From: JALOAT01 sp041685115
GTDB taxonomy: Bacteria > Pseudomonadota > Gammaproteobacteria > Thiohalomonadales > Thiohalomonadaceae
Direction of reading: 5' to 3'
Length of the DNA stretch: 64,000 bases
NCBI GenBank assembly: GCA_041685115.1
Contig: JAWLGK010000004.1
Span: 122,506 to 186,505, forward strand
The position numbers and the translations under genes are program-made. Under the pieces are notes generated by a model that saw only the letters and a list, made by a program, of their open reading frames with translations, was not told where the DNA came from and ran no database searches. This document shows, one piece after another, positions 26,843 to 35,111 of the stretch (its first letter is position 1; every line of letters begins with the position of its first letter).

Positions 26843-27460
26843 TCAGCCGCCCAGCGTCCGGTCCTGCTGGGCGAACCAGGCCAGGGCCGCCTCGAAATGG
26901 GCCGCTTCGAAATCAGGCCAGTAGGCGTCCACCACAAAGAAATCCGCGTATACCGATTGGACCGGAAGAAAGCCGCTCAGGCGCCGCCCGCCGCCCCAGC
27001 GCACGATGAGGTCCAGGCGCCGGACCTCGCGCGAGCGCAGCGCACCTTCTTCGCGCAGGCCCGCCAGGCCCCAGTCCCAGTCATAGTTCACCAGCAGGTT
27101 GACCCGTATGTCGCCGGCACATCGACGGCGAAACGGTCGCAAGGGGTTGGGGAAATGGCGCGAATCCCCATCACCCACCACCAGAAGTGCCGCGCCGCAC
27201 TCCGCCACGGCATGCGCGAACGCCGTACATGCGGCGCTGAAACCGGCCTTCTGGGCCGCGGCGCGGCGGGTGTTGTCCTGGGTGAAACCGTAGATGGACA
27301 TCTCGGGGATGCCGAGCCGCCGGCATTCCTCGAACAGCGCGATGCCGGGCGCCACGCCATGGGTATAGCCCTGTTCCTTGGAAAGACCGTGCGCCACCGC
27401 CCAGCGCCGGTTACCGTCCGGGATGAAACCCACGTGCTCGGGAAGACGCTGTCGCCCCAT
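26843..27460 (-). CDS. Short cis-prenyltransferase (undecaprenyl-diphosphate synthase family)
   Basis: The 205-residue product belongs to the UppS family but is shorter than canonical UppS (about 250). It keeps the N-terminal DGNRRW motif and the C-terminal LDLIVRWGGGRRLSGF...YADFFVVDAYWPDF, with the Arg, GG, Arg and Ser diphosphate ligands. Differences are E to D at the end (YADFF for YAELYF), D for E in FTQDN and loss of the Glu before the HR motif. The gene neighbourhood lacks ispC/cdsA, so this is probably a second, divergent enzyme with a different chain length. A very strong AAGGAGG site precedes ATG 27460, 6 bp away; the first ATG (27463) is too close. It is divergent from the CpxR-like gene. 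Confidence 0.85.
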   Translation of the reverse strand: MGRQRLPEHVGFIPDGNRRWAVAHGLSKEQGYTHGVAPGIALFEECRRLGIPEMSIYGFTQDNTRRAAAQKAGFSAACTAFAHAVAECGAALLVVGDGDSRHFPNPLRPFRRRCAGDIRVNLLVNYDWDWGLAGLREEGALRSREVRRLDLIVRWGGGRRLSGFLPVQSVYADFFVVDAYWPDFEAAHFEAALAWFAQQDRTLGG

Positions 27461-27519
27461 CATTGGCCTCCTTTCCTGACGGTTTACGAGTATAGGCAGC
27501 CGCTTGCCGGAACCGACAT

Positions 27520-27535
27520 GTGCAAAGAAGTGCAA
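27520..27535 (+). promoter_or_regulatory. Direct repeat GTGCAA-N4-GTGCAA, candidate regulator site
   Basis: Two identical hexamers with a period of exactly 10 bp lie 63 bp before the CpxR-like start, in the divergent promoter region. OmpR-family regulators bind such tandem half-sites, and CpxR itself prefers GTAAA-N5-GTAAA. Binding by the adjacent regulator is inference. Confidence 0.4.
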
Positions 27536-27597
27536 GTCCGCCCGCCGGCCCCTTCCCGCCACCCAACGATGGCGTGACAATGGCGCAGAGGTGACCC

Positions 27598-28272
27598 ATG
27601 CCACGCATCCTGCTGGTCGATGACGACATCGAACTTTGCGAACTGCTGACCGACTATCTGTCGGGCGAAGGCTTCGACGTGGTGTCCGTACACGACGGCC
27701 GCAGCGCCGTGCAACGTGCGCTCGAACCCGGCTGGGACGCGGTGATCCTCGATGTCATGCTGCCGGGTATGAACGGCTTCGATGTGTTGAAGCACATAAA
27801 GCCCGCCAGTGAGGTGCCGGTGCTGATGCTCACCGCGCGCGGCGAGGATACCGACACCGTGGTCGGCCTCGAATTGGGTGCCGACGACTACGTGGCCAAA
27901 CCCGCCAACCCGCGCGTGCTGGTGGCCCGCCTGCGCGCCTTGCTGCGGCGCAAGGCCGACGCCGGCCATGGCCTGCTGCACGTGGGCGACGTGGAACTGG
28001 ACCCCGCCGCGCGCCGGGTGACCGTGGCCGGCCGGCCGGTCAACCTCACCGGCGCCGAGTTCAACCTGTTGACGCTGTTGTTGCGCGACGCAGGGCACGT
28101 GGTACCCAAGGAGACCCTCGCTTCGGAAGCCCTGGGGCGCGGCTTGCAAGCATTCGATCGGCGCATCGAAACCCACATGACCCAGATCCGCCGCAAGCTG
28201 GGTCCTTTCCCCGACGGCGCGCCCCGCATCGAGACCGTACGCGGTGCGGGCTACCAATACGTGCTGCGCTGA
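27598..28272 (+). CDS. OmpR-family response regulator, CpxR-like
   Basis: The 224-residue regulator has a receiver domain (acidic DDD at residues 9-11, phospho-acceptor Asp in AVILDVMLPG near 52, Lys in VAKPAN near 101) and a winged-helix OmpR/PhoB output domain. The K-P-A-N-P-R segment and overall pattern resemble CpxR. A GAGG-like ribosome site precedes the ATG. Its stop overlaps the start of the sensor kinase gene (TGATG). Envelope stress is the likely signal by analogy, but this is not shown. Confidence 0.92.
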   Translation: MPRILLVDDDIELCELLTDYLSGEGFDVVSVHDGRSAVQRALEPGWDAVILDVMLPGMNGFDVLKHIKPASEVPVLMLTARGEDTDTVVGLELGADDYVAKPANPRVLVARLRALLRRKADAGHGLLHVGDVELDPAARRVTVAGRPVNLTGAEFNLLTLLLRDAGHVVPKETLASEALGRGLQAFDRRIETHMTQIRRKLGPFPDGAPRIETVRGAGYQYVLR

Positions 28273-29576
28273 TGGGCCTGTTCACCAAAATCTTCCTGTC
28301 ATTCTGGCTCGCCGTACTGCTGCTCGGCGCCGCCGTATTCACCGCAGAACGCAGCCTCGGCGACGACCGACTCGAGCAGGCGGTGGAACGGACCGATGCC
28401 CATGCGGAAACCGTGGCCGCGCTGCTCGCCGACCAAGGCATGCCCGCAGTGCGGCGCTGGCTGGCGGGCATGGCGCACGGCGAACGCACGCCGCTGCTAT
28501 TACTCGACGCCAACGGACAGCCCGTGGCCAATCAACCCTTCGCCCGGCGCTTGCGCGAGCATCTACAGGATGGACTGGCTTCGGGCACCCATCGCCTGGC
28601 CCCCGACGTCTACGCCGTGGTGCGGCCGGTCCCCACCACCGAGCCACCCCTTCTGCTCGCCGCCGTGGTCCGCGTCGGCAATGTGCATCGACTGCCTTTC
28701 GTGGCCCGGCTGGCCATCGCCGTGGGCGTGAGCGGCCTCGTATCCTTCGGCCTGGCGGCCCTGCTCACCCGCCCGCTGCGGCGGCTGCGCGCTGCCGCCC
28801 AGGCCATCGCCGGCGGTGATCTCGACGCCCGTGCCGGTTATGCGGGGCGCGACGAAATCGCTGCGCTCGCGCGCGATTTCGATGTCATGGCCGATCGCGT
28901 CCGCGATCTCTTGAAATCACAACGCCGGCTGTTGCGTGATGTCTCCCACGAGCTGCGCTCACCGCTGACGCGGCTGCGCATCGCGCTCGAACTGTCGCGC
29001 CGCCAAGGCGCCGCCGGACTGGAACTGGAGCGTATCGAACGCGAGGCCGATCGGCTGGAGCACCTGGTCTCCGACGTGCTATCGCTGGCCCGGCTCGAGG
29101 CGGGCAAGACGCGGCTCAACCGTCAGCCGGTGCAACTGGCCGAGTGGCTCGCGGCTGTGATCCAGGATGCCGCCTACGAGGCCGCCGCCAGCGGCAAGGA
29201 AGTGGAATTCGAGCGTACTGACGATGCGAGCGTGGAAGTCGACCCGGTACTGCTGCGCTCGGCCATCGAGAACGTATTGCGCAATGCGGTACGCCACACC
29301 CCGGAGGGCTCGAGCGTGCTCGTCCGCCTTACCCTTGCTGGCGAAGGGGCGGAGATCACGGTGCGCGACCACGGCGAAGGCGTGCCCGAGGCCGAACTGA
29401 CACGGATCTTTCAACCCTTCACCCGCGTCGGCGACGCGCGCGAGCGCAGCCGCGGCGGCTTTGGCCTGGGCCTCGCCATCAGCCGCCAGGCCATGGAGGC
29501 CCACGGTGGCCGCATCGATGCGGAGAACGTCCCCGACGGCGGCCTGCGTGTCCGCCTTCATCTGCCACTCGCGTAG
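28272..29576 (+). CDS. Sensor histidine kinase, CpxA-like
   Basis: This 434-residue membrane kinase has an N-terminal helix (about 8-25), a small periplasmic domain (about 26-145), a second helix (about 146-172), HAMP, a DHp domain with the phosphorylated His in LLRDVSHELRSPLTRL near residue 223, and an ATPase domain with N box ENVLRNAVRHTP, DHGEGVPE and FGLGLAIS. It is the partner of the preceding regulator. The pair is divergent from the cis-prenyltransferase gene. Confidence 0.93.
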   Translation: MGLFTKIFLSFWLAVLLLGAAVFTAERSLGDDRLEQAVERTDAHAETVAALLADQGMPAVRRWLAGMAHGERTPLLLLDANGQPVANQPFARRLREHLQDGLASGTHRLAPDVYAVVRPVPTTEPPLLLAAVVRVGNVHRLPFVARLAIAVGVSGLVSFGLAALLTRPLRRLRAAAQAIAGGDLDARAGYAGRDEIAALARDFDVMADRVRDLLKSQRRLLRDVSHELRSPLTRLRIALELSRRQGAAGLELERIEREADRLEHLVSDVLSLARLEAGKTRLNRQPVQLAEWLAAVIQDAAYEAAASGKEVEFERTDDASVEVDPVLLRSAIENVLRNAVRHTPEGSSVLVRLTLAGEGAEITVRDHGEGVPEAELTRIFQPFTRVGDARERSRGGFGLGLAISRQAMEAHGGRIDAENVPDGGLRVRLHLPLA

Positions 29577-29693
29577 GCCCGCGACAGACTTGCTGGCTTT
29601 CGGCAGGAGCGGCAGGTGTTGGATTCAGTGTGGGAGCGAGCTTCTCCCGCGACTTTCCCGCCCCGTTGTTCACGAGCGGAGAAGCGTGAAAAC

Positions 29694-29724
29694 ACAAAAA
29701 AGCGCGCCCGCCATCGGGCGCGCT
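29694..29724 (-). terminator. Rho-independent terminator of the SRPBCC gene
   Basis: A perfect 10-bp stem AGCGCGCCCG/CGGGCGCGCT (29701-29724) with a 4-base loop is followed, on the minus strand, by a run of seven T. It lies 20 bp past the stop of the 29744-30163 gene, so it ends that transcript; the stem can also serve the converging kinase gene. Confidence 0.88.
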
Positions 29725-29743
29725 CATCTTCTTCAGGTGCGTG

Positions 29744-30163
29744 TCAGATGCGTTTCTCTTCCACCATCTTCTTGAAATTCTCGAGGTCCTTGTGCACGGC
29801 GCGCTTGTCGAGGCCCAGCTTTTCGCCGGCCTTCTCGACCATCCCTTTCGGCTCATAGTCGAGTTCCAAGGCCACGCGCGTGATGTCGTTCGAGATGGAC
29901 TCGAATTCGACCGCACCGTTGTTCTTGATGCCCGAGATGCTGCGCCAAGCGATGCGCCGTTCCGGGATGGTGTCGGTCACTTCCGCATCCCACTCTTCCT
30001 TTTTTCCGGCCACCTTGGCGCGCCAGTGCATGCGCTTTTCGTCGATTTTCTTGATTTCCTCCACGTCGTCCATGAATTTCGGAAAATCCTCGAACTTCAG
30101 CCAGTAGCTGTAAGCCAGTGCCGCAGGCACGTTCACATCGATGGTTTCTTTAACCGTCGCCAT
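29744..30163 (-). CDS. SRPBCC (polyketide-cyclase-like) protein
   Basis: The 139-residue product fits the START/SRPBCC helix-grip fold: the N-terminal ETIDVNVPAALAYSYWLKFEDFPKFM, then RMHWRAKVAGK and the long C-terminal helix, as in bacterial 'cyclase/dehydrase' proteins of the YndB group. These bind hydrophobic ligands; none is predictable here. It has its own terminator and seems monocistronic. The codon use is like its neighbours. Confidence 0.82.
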   Translation of the reverse strand: MATVKETIDVNVPAALAYSYWLKFEDFPKFMDDVEEIKKIDEKRMHWRAKVAGKKEEWDAEVTDTIPERRIAWRSISGIKNNGAVEFESISNDITRVALELDYEPKGMVEKAGEKLGLDKRAVHKDLENFKKMVEEKRI

Positions 30164-30300
30164 GGTGCTGCCTCCGTCGGAAGCCGGTATCTGTAAAAAG
30201 ACTAAGGCTTCCCGGGGACCATGCCATCAAGGGTTTCGCCGATTTGCCTGCCCAGCCCCGTGAACGTGAGCCCGCTGTCCGTAGACCGCCAGCGGGTGCC

Positions 30301-30786
30301 TCAAGGTGAGAACTGCCCCGCATCGAGCGCCTGTGTCAGCGCCGCATCCACATCGGCGAACCGTACCACCCGGACTCCCCCGTGATCGGCCATGAACTCC
30401 CGCGCCTCGGCCTCGCTGGCCAGCGGCACCAGTTCATGGCCCATGGGCCCAAGCACGTCGGAACCGATGACATAAAACGCCTCACGCGCATCGATGTGCT
30501 GCACGCCGTAATACTCCGTAACACCGATAGCGCGTATGTCTTCGGCGCGATGGCCTGGCGCCCAGCGCTCCAGATCATGCAGGTACTTGAACAGGTCCTT
30601 GGCGCCGTCGAAGTGATGGGCATGACCATCGTGGTACAACACGGTCGCGACCCACTCCGGGTATTTGGCCACGAACATGCCGCATACGGGACAGGTGTCC
30701 GTGGCGGCAGGCGCTGGCAGCGGCGGCAGTGCCCATACCGATGTGGAGAGGAACAGACAGACGAGAAACAACAAACGTCGCAACAT
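30301..30786 (-). CDS. nosL: NosL family copper-binding protein
   Basis: NosL proteins bind Cu(I) and assist copper delivery to nitrous-oxide reductase, though many genomes hold them without nosZ. The 161-residue product has a Sec signal peptide (about 1-19) but no lipobox Cys, unlike classical lipoprotein NosL. The CPVCGMFV motif near residue 32 and the FDGAKDLFKYL and HELVPL segments are typical. The start is ATG 30786; a longer frame begins at TTG 30816. It is the last gene of a four-gene operon with a second NosL-like gene, a SafE-like gene and a TlpA gene. Confidence 0.85.
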   Translation of the reverse strand: MLRRLLFLVCLFLSTSVWALPPLPAPAATDTCPVCGMFVAKYPEWVATVLYHDGHAHHFDGAKDLFKYLHDLERWAPGHRAEDIRAIGVTEYYGVQHIDAREAFYVIGSDVLGPMGHELVPLASEAEAREFMADHGGVRVVRFADVDAALTQALDAGQFSP

Positions 30787-30845
30787 GGCAAATCCCGCAA
30801 AAGCGAGGGGCGGCAAGGCCGCCCCCTCAGTTGGACACCTAAGAG

Positions 30846-31445
30846 TTATCCGGCCTTACGTTGTTTCGCGCGCTTTTCCGCGCGCCGCTTGCGGATCATG
30901 GTCGTGTCCTTGGCCATGTCCTCGTGCGCGGCAGCAAGCGCCTCGTCGAAGCGGCCGAGCTTGCCCCCGTGCTCGCGGCGTGCCGTGTTGGCCGCGTTCT
31001 CGTTGGCAAAGGCAACCTTGCTGCGTGCCGTCATGGTCCCTTTGAGTTTGCTGCCGATGACGTAGTACGCCTTGTCCACGTTGACCAGCGGTTTGATCTT
31101 CTCTGCGCTGCCATAGTCGGCCGCGTAGATGGCCTTGGGTCCGCGATCGATGTTCAGGCTGAGGCTCAGCGCTGCACAATGCAGCGAACAGGTCCCGTCG
31201 ACCAGGTCATCCTCGTAATGCACCAGATGGCGACTATGATTCCATTCGGTGCGGTCCATGCCGCAATACGGGCACTTGGGGTATTTCTGAAGTTCATTTT
31301 CGAGCGGATTCGGATCCTTCGGTGTCTTGGGTACAAACTGCAATGGCGTCCCGTCGGTCTTGGCCTGGGCGAACACCTGCGGCGCCACACCCGCGCCGAG
31401 CACCACTGTGCCTACGGCACCCTTCAACAAATCCCGTCTTTTCAT
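30846..31445 (-). CDS. TAT-exported NosL-like protein
   Basis: The 199-residue protein begins with a twin-arginine signal (MKRRDLLKGAVG, then a hydrophobic stretch to FAQA). The mature part contains CPYCGMDRTEWNHSRHLVHYEDD, the same Cys-x-x-Cys-Gly-Met signature as NosL, and DKAYYVIGSKLKGTMT. It ends in a strongly basic tail (RKRRAEKRAKQRK). TAT export suggests folding or metal loading before translocation. It lies 59 bp before the NosL gene and is presumably a paralogue with a copper-related task. Confidence 0.82.
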   Translation of the reverse strand: MKRRDLLKGAVGTVVLGAGVAPQVFAQAKTDGTPLQFVPKTPKDPNPLENELQKYPKCPYCGMDRTEWNHSRHLVHYEDDLVDGTCSLHCAALSLSLNIDRGPKAIYAADYGSAEKIKPLVNVDKAYYVIGSKLKGTMTARSKVAFANENAANTARREHGGKLGRFDEALAAAHEDMAKDTTMIRKRRAEKRAKQRKAG

Positions 31446-31494
31446 GGTTTTCTCCTGGCAGCAGCCTCACATCATAAGCGGCGTGCACGCCGCA

Positions 31495-32178
31495 TCACCA
31501 ATTGGCCAAGCCCTTCATGACACTGAAGTACGTGGCCCCCTGCCACACCGTGGCGACACCGAGCGCGATGACGAACAACGCAGCAAGCTTGAGAAGTTGG
31601 GCACGACGCGTGGCGCCAAGGCGCGCCAGCAGCACGCTCACCAGCAGCATGGAAGGCAGCGTTCCGAGGCCGAATGCCAGCATCAGCAGGCCGCCGGTGA
31701 GGGGGCCATCCACGGTGGTTGCCTTTACTGCCATGGCAAGCGTCAGCGAACAGGGCATCAGGCCATTGACGATCCCGCCGGCGGCTGCGCCGGCCATGGG
31801 ACGCCTGGCAGCGAGATTCACGGCGCCATGGATCCAAGCGGTGGGTAACAGGTTCAGTCTCATGCGCCAGGGACCGACGCCGAGGATATCGAGACCGAGC
31901 AGAATGACCACGGCGCCGGCGAGGATCTGCAACAGCGCTTGCGCCTTGCCGACGATGCCGGTGGAGGTAAGCACCAGGCCCAGCAGCCCCGCCAACACGC
32001 CCACAAGCACGTATACCGAGACACGTGCTCCATGATAAGCAGCATAGGTGAGTGGCTGGCGTGCGCCTTCCTGCATGCGCAGGAAGAACGCGCAAACCAG
32101 ACCGCCGCACATGCCGATGCAATGACCGCTGCCGAGCAGCCCGGCCAGAAAGGCCATGCCGAGGGTCGCCGTCCCCAC
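31495..32178 (-). CDS. SafE/DsbD-like membrane transporter
   Basis: This 227-residue polytopic protein (about six helices) belongs to the sulfite exporter TauE/SafE-like group that includes cytochrome-oxidase copper-assembly partners and DsbD-type families. The N-terminal LLGSGHCIGMCGGLVCAF and the mirror motif NGLMPCSLTLAMAV, each with a Cys, suggest a thiol or metal relay. The start is GTG 32178, directly overlapping the stop of the TlpA gene by 1 nt. In a NosL/TlpA setting a copper or thiol transport role is likely, but this is inference. Confidence 0.82.
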   Translation of the reverse strand: MGTATLGMAFLAGLLGSGHCIGMCGGLVCAFFLRMQEGARQPLTYAAYHGARVSVYVLVGVLAGLLGLVLTSTGIVGKAQALLQILAGAVVILLGLDILGVGPWRMRLNLLPTAWIHGAVNLAARRPMAGAAAGGIVNGLMPCSLTLAMAVKATTVDGPLTGGLLMLAFGLGTLPSMLLVSVLLARLGATRRAQLLKLAALFVIALGVATVWQGATYFSVMKGLANW

Positions 32179-32705
32179 TACGGGCCCTCCTTCGCGCCGG
32201 ACGCACCTTCATCAAGCAATGCCCGTGTCATGGCCTCGAAGGTCCCGGCGTCAGATTCCCCAAGGATCTTTCCGCGCACTCTGCCCGTCCGGTCGACGAA
32301 GACGGTCATGGGCAGGCCGATGACCCCGTAGCGCCGCGCCACCTCGGATTCACTGTCGAGCAACGCGGGGTAGGAAAAACCCAGGCGTTTGGTGAAGCGC
32401 AACACCGACTCTCGGTCTTGCGCCACGTTGACGGCGAGGATTTCCAGGCCTTGCGGGTGCAGTCGCCGGTACACCGGTTCGAGCGCCGTCATCTCGCTCT
32501 CGCAGTACGCACACCAGTCGGCCCAGAAGCGCACCGCCACCACCTGCCCGCCCAGGTCGGCTAGCTGCATGACGTTGCCTTGAGGCGTTGCCAGGGCAAA
32601 TCCCGGCGCCGGTTCGCCGGTCTGAAGGCGCGGGGCCGACGCATCACAACCGGCCAACAGGGCGACGAGCAATAGCGGCCATGACAAACGCAGGTGTCTG
32701 TTCAT
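32178..32705 (-). CDS. TlpA-like thioredoxin lipoprotein
   Basis: This 175-residue protein is an exported lipoprotein (lipobox VALLAGC near residue 20) with a TlpA/ResA-type thioredoxin fold. The active site is FWADWCAYCESEM, a CxxC with Ala-Tyr between the cysteines, and cis-Pro sits in GLPMTVFVD. Such proteins reduce copper-binding or cytochrome-c-related thiols in the periplasm. The start is ATG 32705, chosen because it gives the signal peptide; the longer frame to 32939 lacks one. It leads the operon with SafE and two NosL-like genes and is divergent from the FeoB-like gene. Confidence 0.85.
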   Translation of the reverse strand: MNRHLRLSWPLLLVALLAGCDASAPRLQTGEPAPGFALATPQGNVMQLADLGGQVVAVRFWADWCAYCESEMTALEPVYRRLHPQGLEILAVNVAQDRESVLRFTKRLGFSYPALLDSESEVARRYGVIGLPMTVFVDRTGRVRGKILGESDAGTFEAMTRALLDEGASGAKEGP

Positions 32706-33052
32706 TCGAGCAGTTTCAGGAGTGAGGTGGCGGCAGACTGAATAGCCGTACTCGCGCTTGAGCGAGGGCATGAGCAGCGTATCGGCCGGGCGATGCGCGT
32801 GGGATCTGGACATGGTCATGGATGGTCTCACAGAGCACGGATCGGGCCAACTGCAAAAGGCCCGTACAACCTCGCCCCTACGCGTGCAGCGCGGCCAGCG
32901 CCCGCGGCAAATGACGCACTTTCGTGTGAAATGCCTCACCTCGCTGATGAGCAGGCATTACCCGGCCGCCGGTGTCCCGGCAAATCCTTGAACCGGCCGT
33001 GGCAGAAAGCACGGTCTTGCTGGCGCGCGGTCGATCCGGGAAACTGTGCGCG
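32706..33052. other. Divergent intergenic region, no gene recognised
   Basis: This 347-bp gap separates the TlpA and FeoB-like starts. It holds no convincing ORF, RNA or repeat. It must contain both divergent promoters, but no clear boxes could be picked out. The FeoB-like frame remains open back to GTG 32972, so translation may start inside this region. Confidence 0.5.
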
Positions 33053-35098
33053 ATGAAACCCGCCTCCCGTGAAGCCATCGTCCCCCTCCCTCGTACCCTG
33101 TTCCGCGGCGCCCACCGTCTCCGCATCGCCCTCATCGGCCTGCCCAATGGCGGCAAGCGCACCTTGTTCGATGCGGTCGCCAGCACGTTCATCGCCAAGG
33201 CCGAGATGTCGGGCGGTACACGCCCCTACCGCGAGTGTGCGGTGCAGATTGGTCTGGATGAAGCGCGTGTGGTCGAGCTGCCCAGCATCCGCTCCCTGCA
33301 CCTGGACGGCCCGGACGAGCAGCTCGCACTGAAATACCTACTGTGGGGCGACGAGCCGCCGCCCATCGCCGCCCATGAAGGGGAGCGGGCCCCATTTGCC
33401 CCCCCCGACGTAATCATCCAAGTGGTGGATGCCACGGCCCTGGAGCGTGACCTTGAACTCACCCTGGAGCTGAGCCAGCTCGGCCGGCCGGTGGTGCTGG
33501 CCCTCAATATGATGGACAGTGCCGGCCGCAAGGGCCTGCACATCAACGCGCGGACCCTGAGCCGCGCCCTCGGCATGCCCGTGGTGCCCACGGTGGCCCT
33601 CATGGGCCACGGTATTGCCGAGGTATTCGCGCGCGCGGTGGACGCGGTCCGCCAGCAGGCCTGTCCCATTCCGCAACCGAGCAGCCGACACATCCAGGAG
33701 AGTCTGCAGCCGCTCGGCCAGCTGCTGGGCCGTCCCGACATCCAGCAGGCCTTTGGCGTGCCGCACCGCTTCCTGCTGCAACAGATTGCCGCGGGTGAAG
33801 GCTATTTCGTCGAGGAAATGGCCCAGCACTTTCCGGACCTGCAGCCGCGCATTGCGGCATTGCGAGAGGAGGCCGAGCACCAGCTGCCGCGTCCGCTCGC
33901 CGAGGAGATGCACGCAGACCGACATCACATCGCCGCCACCCTCTACGAATCGGCCACGCGCCTCGGCGCACCGCACGAGGGCAAGGGCTGGCGTTACTGG
34001 CTCGATGAACTGTTCCTGCACCCGCAGTGGGGATTGCTCGGCAGCCTGGCCGTGTTCGGCGCGGTGCTGTTCGTGGTCTTCGAGGTGAGCGCTTGGCTCG
34101 ACAGTGTCACGGCGGCAAAGCTCATCGACCTGGCCGCCGAATGGCAGCCCCAATCCACCGCCGGGGTGGTGGGCCGCGCCGTGGTCGACGGTCTTATTGG
34201 CCTGGTGGGGATTGTGGTGCCCTACATGCTTCCCCTGGTGATGCTGCTGGTCGCACTCGAGCAGGCCGGTGTGATGCAACGCATCGCCTTCGTCGTGGAC
34301 CGCGGCTTCCACCACGTGGGACTGCACGGCAGTGTGGCGGTGCCGTTCCTACTCGGCCTCGGCTGCAACGTCCCGGCGCTGTCGGCGGCCGCCGCAAGTA
34401 CCCGTGGCCGTGCCCGCGTGGTGGCCTCGATCCTGATCACCTTCGTCCCCTGCTCGGCGCGCTCGGCCATCATCCTGGCACTGGCCGGCAAGTATCTGGG
34501 GGCCGGGGGTGTGCTGGCGATGTTTCTGCTGACCGTGACGGTGATCGCCCTGGTTGGACGCCTCCTGGCACGCCAACAGCCGGAGACCGGACCGGGCCAG
34601 GTGCTGGAGATCCCGCCCTATGCCCTGCCCGAGCTGCGCAGTCTGCTCACCACCACCTGGGCGCGCACCGAAGACATCCTGACCATCGTCACCCCACTGC
34701 TGGTGGGTGGCAGTGTAGTGTTGGCTCTGTTGAGCCATTTCCAGGCCGACACGCTCATCAATACCGTGCTTACGCCCATCACGGGCTGGTGGCTTGGCCT
34801 GCCGGTAGTGCTCGGGGTACCCATCCTTTTCGGCGTCCTGCGCAAGGAATTGTCGTTGCTGATGATCTACCAGGCACTGGGCACCTTCGAGGTGGGCGCC
34901 GTGCTGGACACGGTGCAGATCATCGTGTTTCTGCTGTTCCTCACGTTTTATGTGCCGTGCGTGTCCACCTTCGCGGTGATGTTGAAGACCATCGGCCGCA
35001 AGGAGGCCTTCGCGTCGGTGACACTGTCCGTGGGAGTGGCGTTACTAGTGGCGGGAATCGCGCGCGCGCTGCTTGAGGCAGCGCGCTGGTTGGCCTGA
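33053..35098 (+). CDS. FeoB-like membrane protein with a degenerate G domain
   Basis: The product (681 aa from ATG 33053; a longer frame starts at GTG 32972) is homologous to ferrous-iron transporter FeoB. The membrane part is recognisable: GLHGSVAVPFLLGLGCNVPA and the second Cys-containing gate ITFVPCSARSAI. The N-terminal GTPase is altered: the P-loop is GLPNGGKRTLFD, with Arg in place of the Ser/Thr that binds Mg, and the G3 region is ELPSIRSL rather than DLPG. The G4 motif NMMD is present. No FeoA gene lies nearby. The protein may transport a metal without usual GTP hydrolysis. Divergent from a copper/thiol-type operon. Confidence 0.83.
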   Translation: MKPASREAIVPLPRTLFRGAHRLRIALIGLPNGGKRTLFDAVASTFIAKAEMSGGTRPYRECAVQIGLDEARVVELPSIRSLHLDGPDEQLALKYLLWGDEPPPIAAHEGERAPFAPPDVIIQVVDATALERDLELTLELSQLGRPVVLALNMMDSAGRKGLHINARTLSRALGMPVVPTVALMGHGIAEVFARAVDAVRQQACPIPQPSSRHIQESLQPLGQLLGRPDIQQAFGVPHRFLLQQIAAGEGYFVEEMAQHFPDLQPRIAALREEAEHQLPRPLAEEMHADRHHIAATLYESATRLGAPHEGKGWRYWLDELFLHPQWGLLGSLAVFGAVLFVVFEVSAWLDSVTAAKLIDLAAEWQPQSTAGVVGRAVVDGLIGLVGIVVPYMLPLVMLLVALEQAGVMQRIAFVVDRGFHHVGLHGSVAVPFLLGLGCNVPALSAAAASTRGRARVVASILITFVPCSARSAIILALAGKYLGAGGVLAMFLLTVTVIALVGRLLARQQPETGPGQVLEIPPYALPELRSLLTTTWARTEDILTIVTPLLVGGSVVLALLSHFQADTLINTVLTPITGWWLGLPVVLGVPILFGVLRKELSLLMIYQALGTFEVGAVLDTVQIIVFLLFLTFYVPCVSTFAVMLKTIGRKEAFASVTLSVGVALLVAGIARALLEAARWLA

Positions 35099-35111
35099 TG
35101 CGGAAGCCGGC

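Noticed and set aside
30301..30816. TTG start at 30816 for nosL
   Set aside because: ATG 30786 gives a cleaner signal peptide; the added ten residues are not hydrophobic in the right order.
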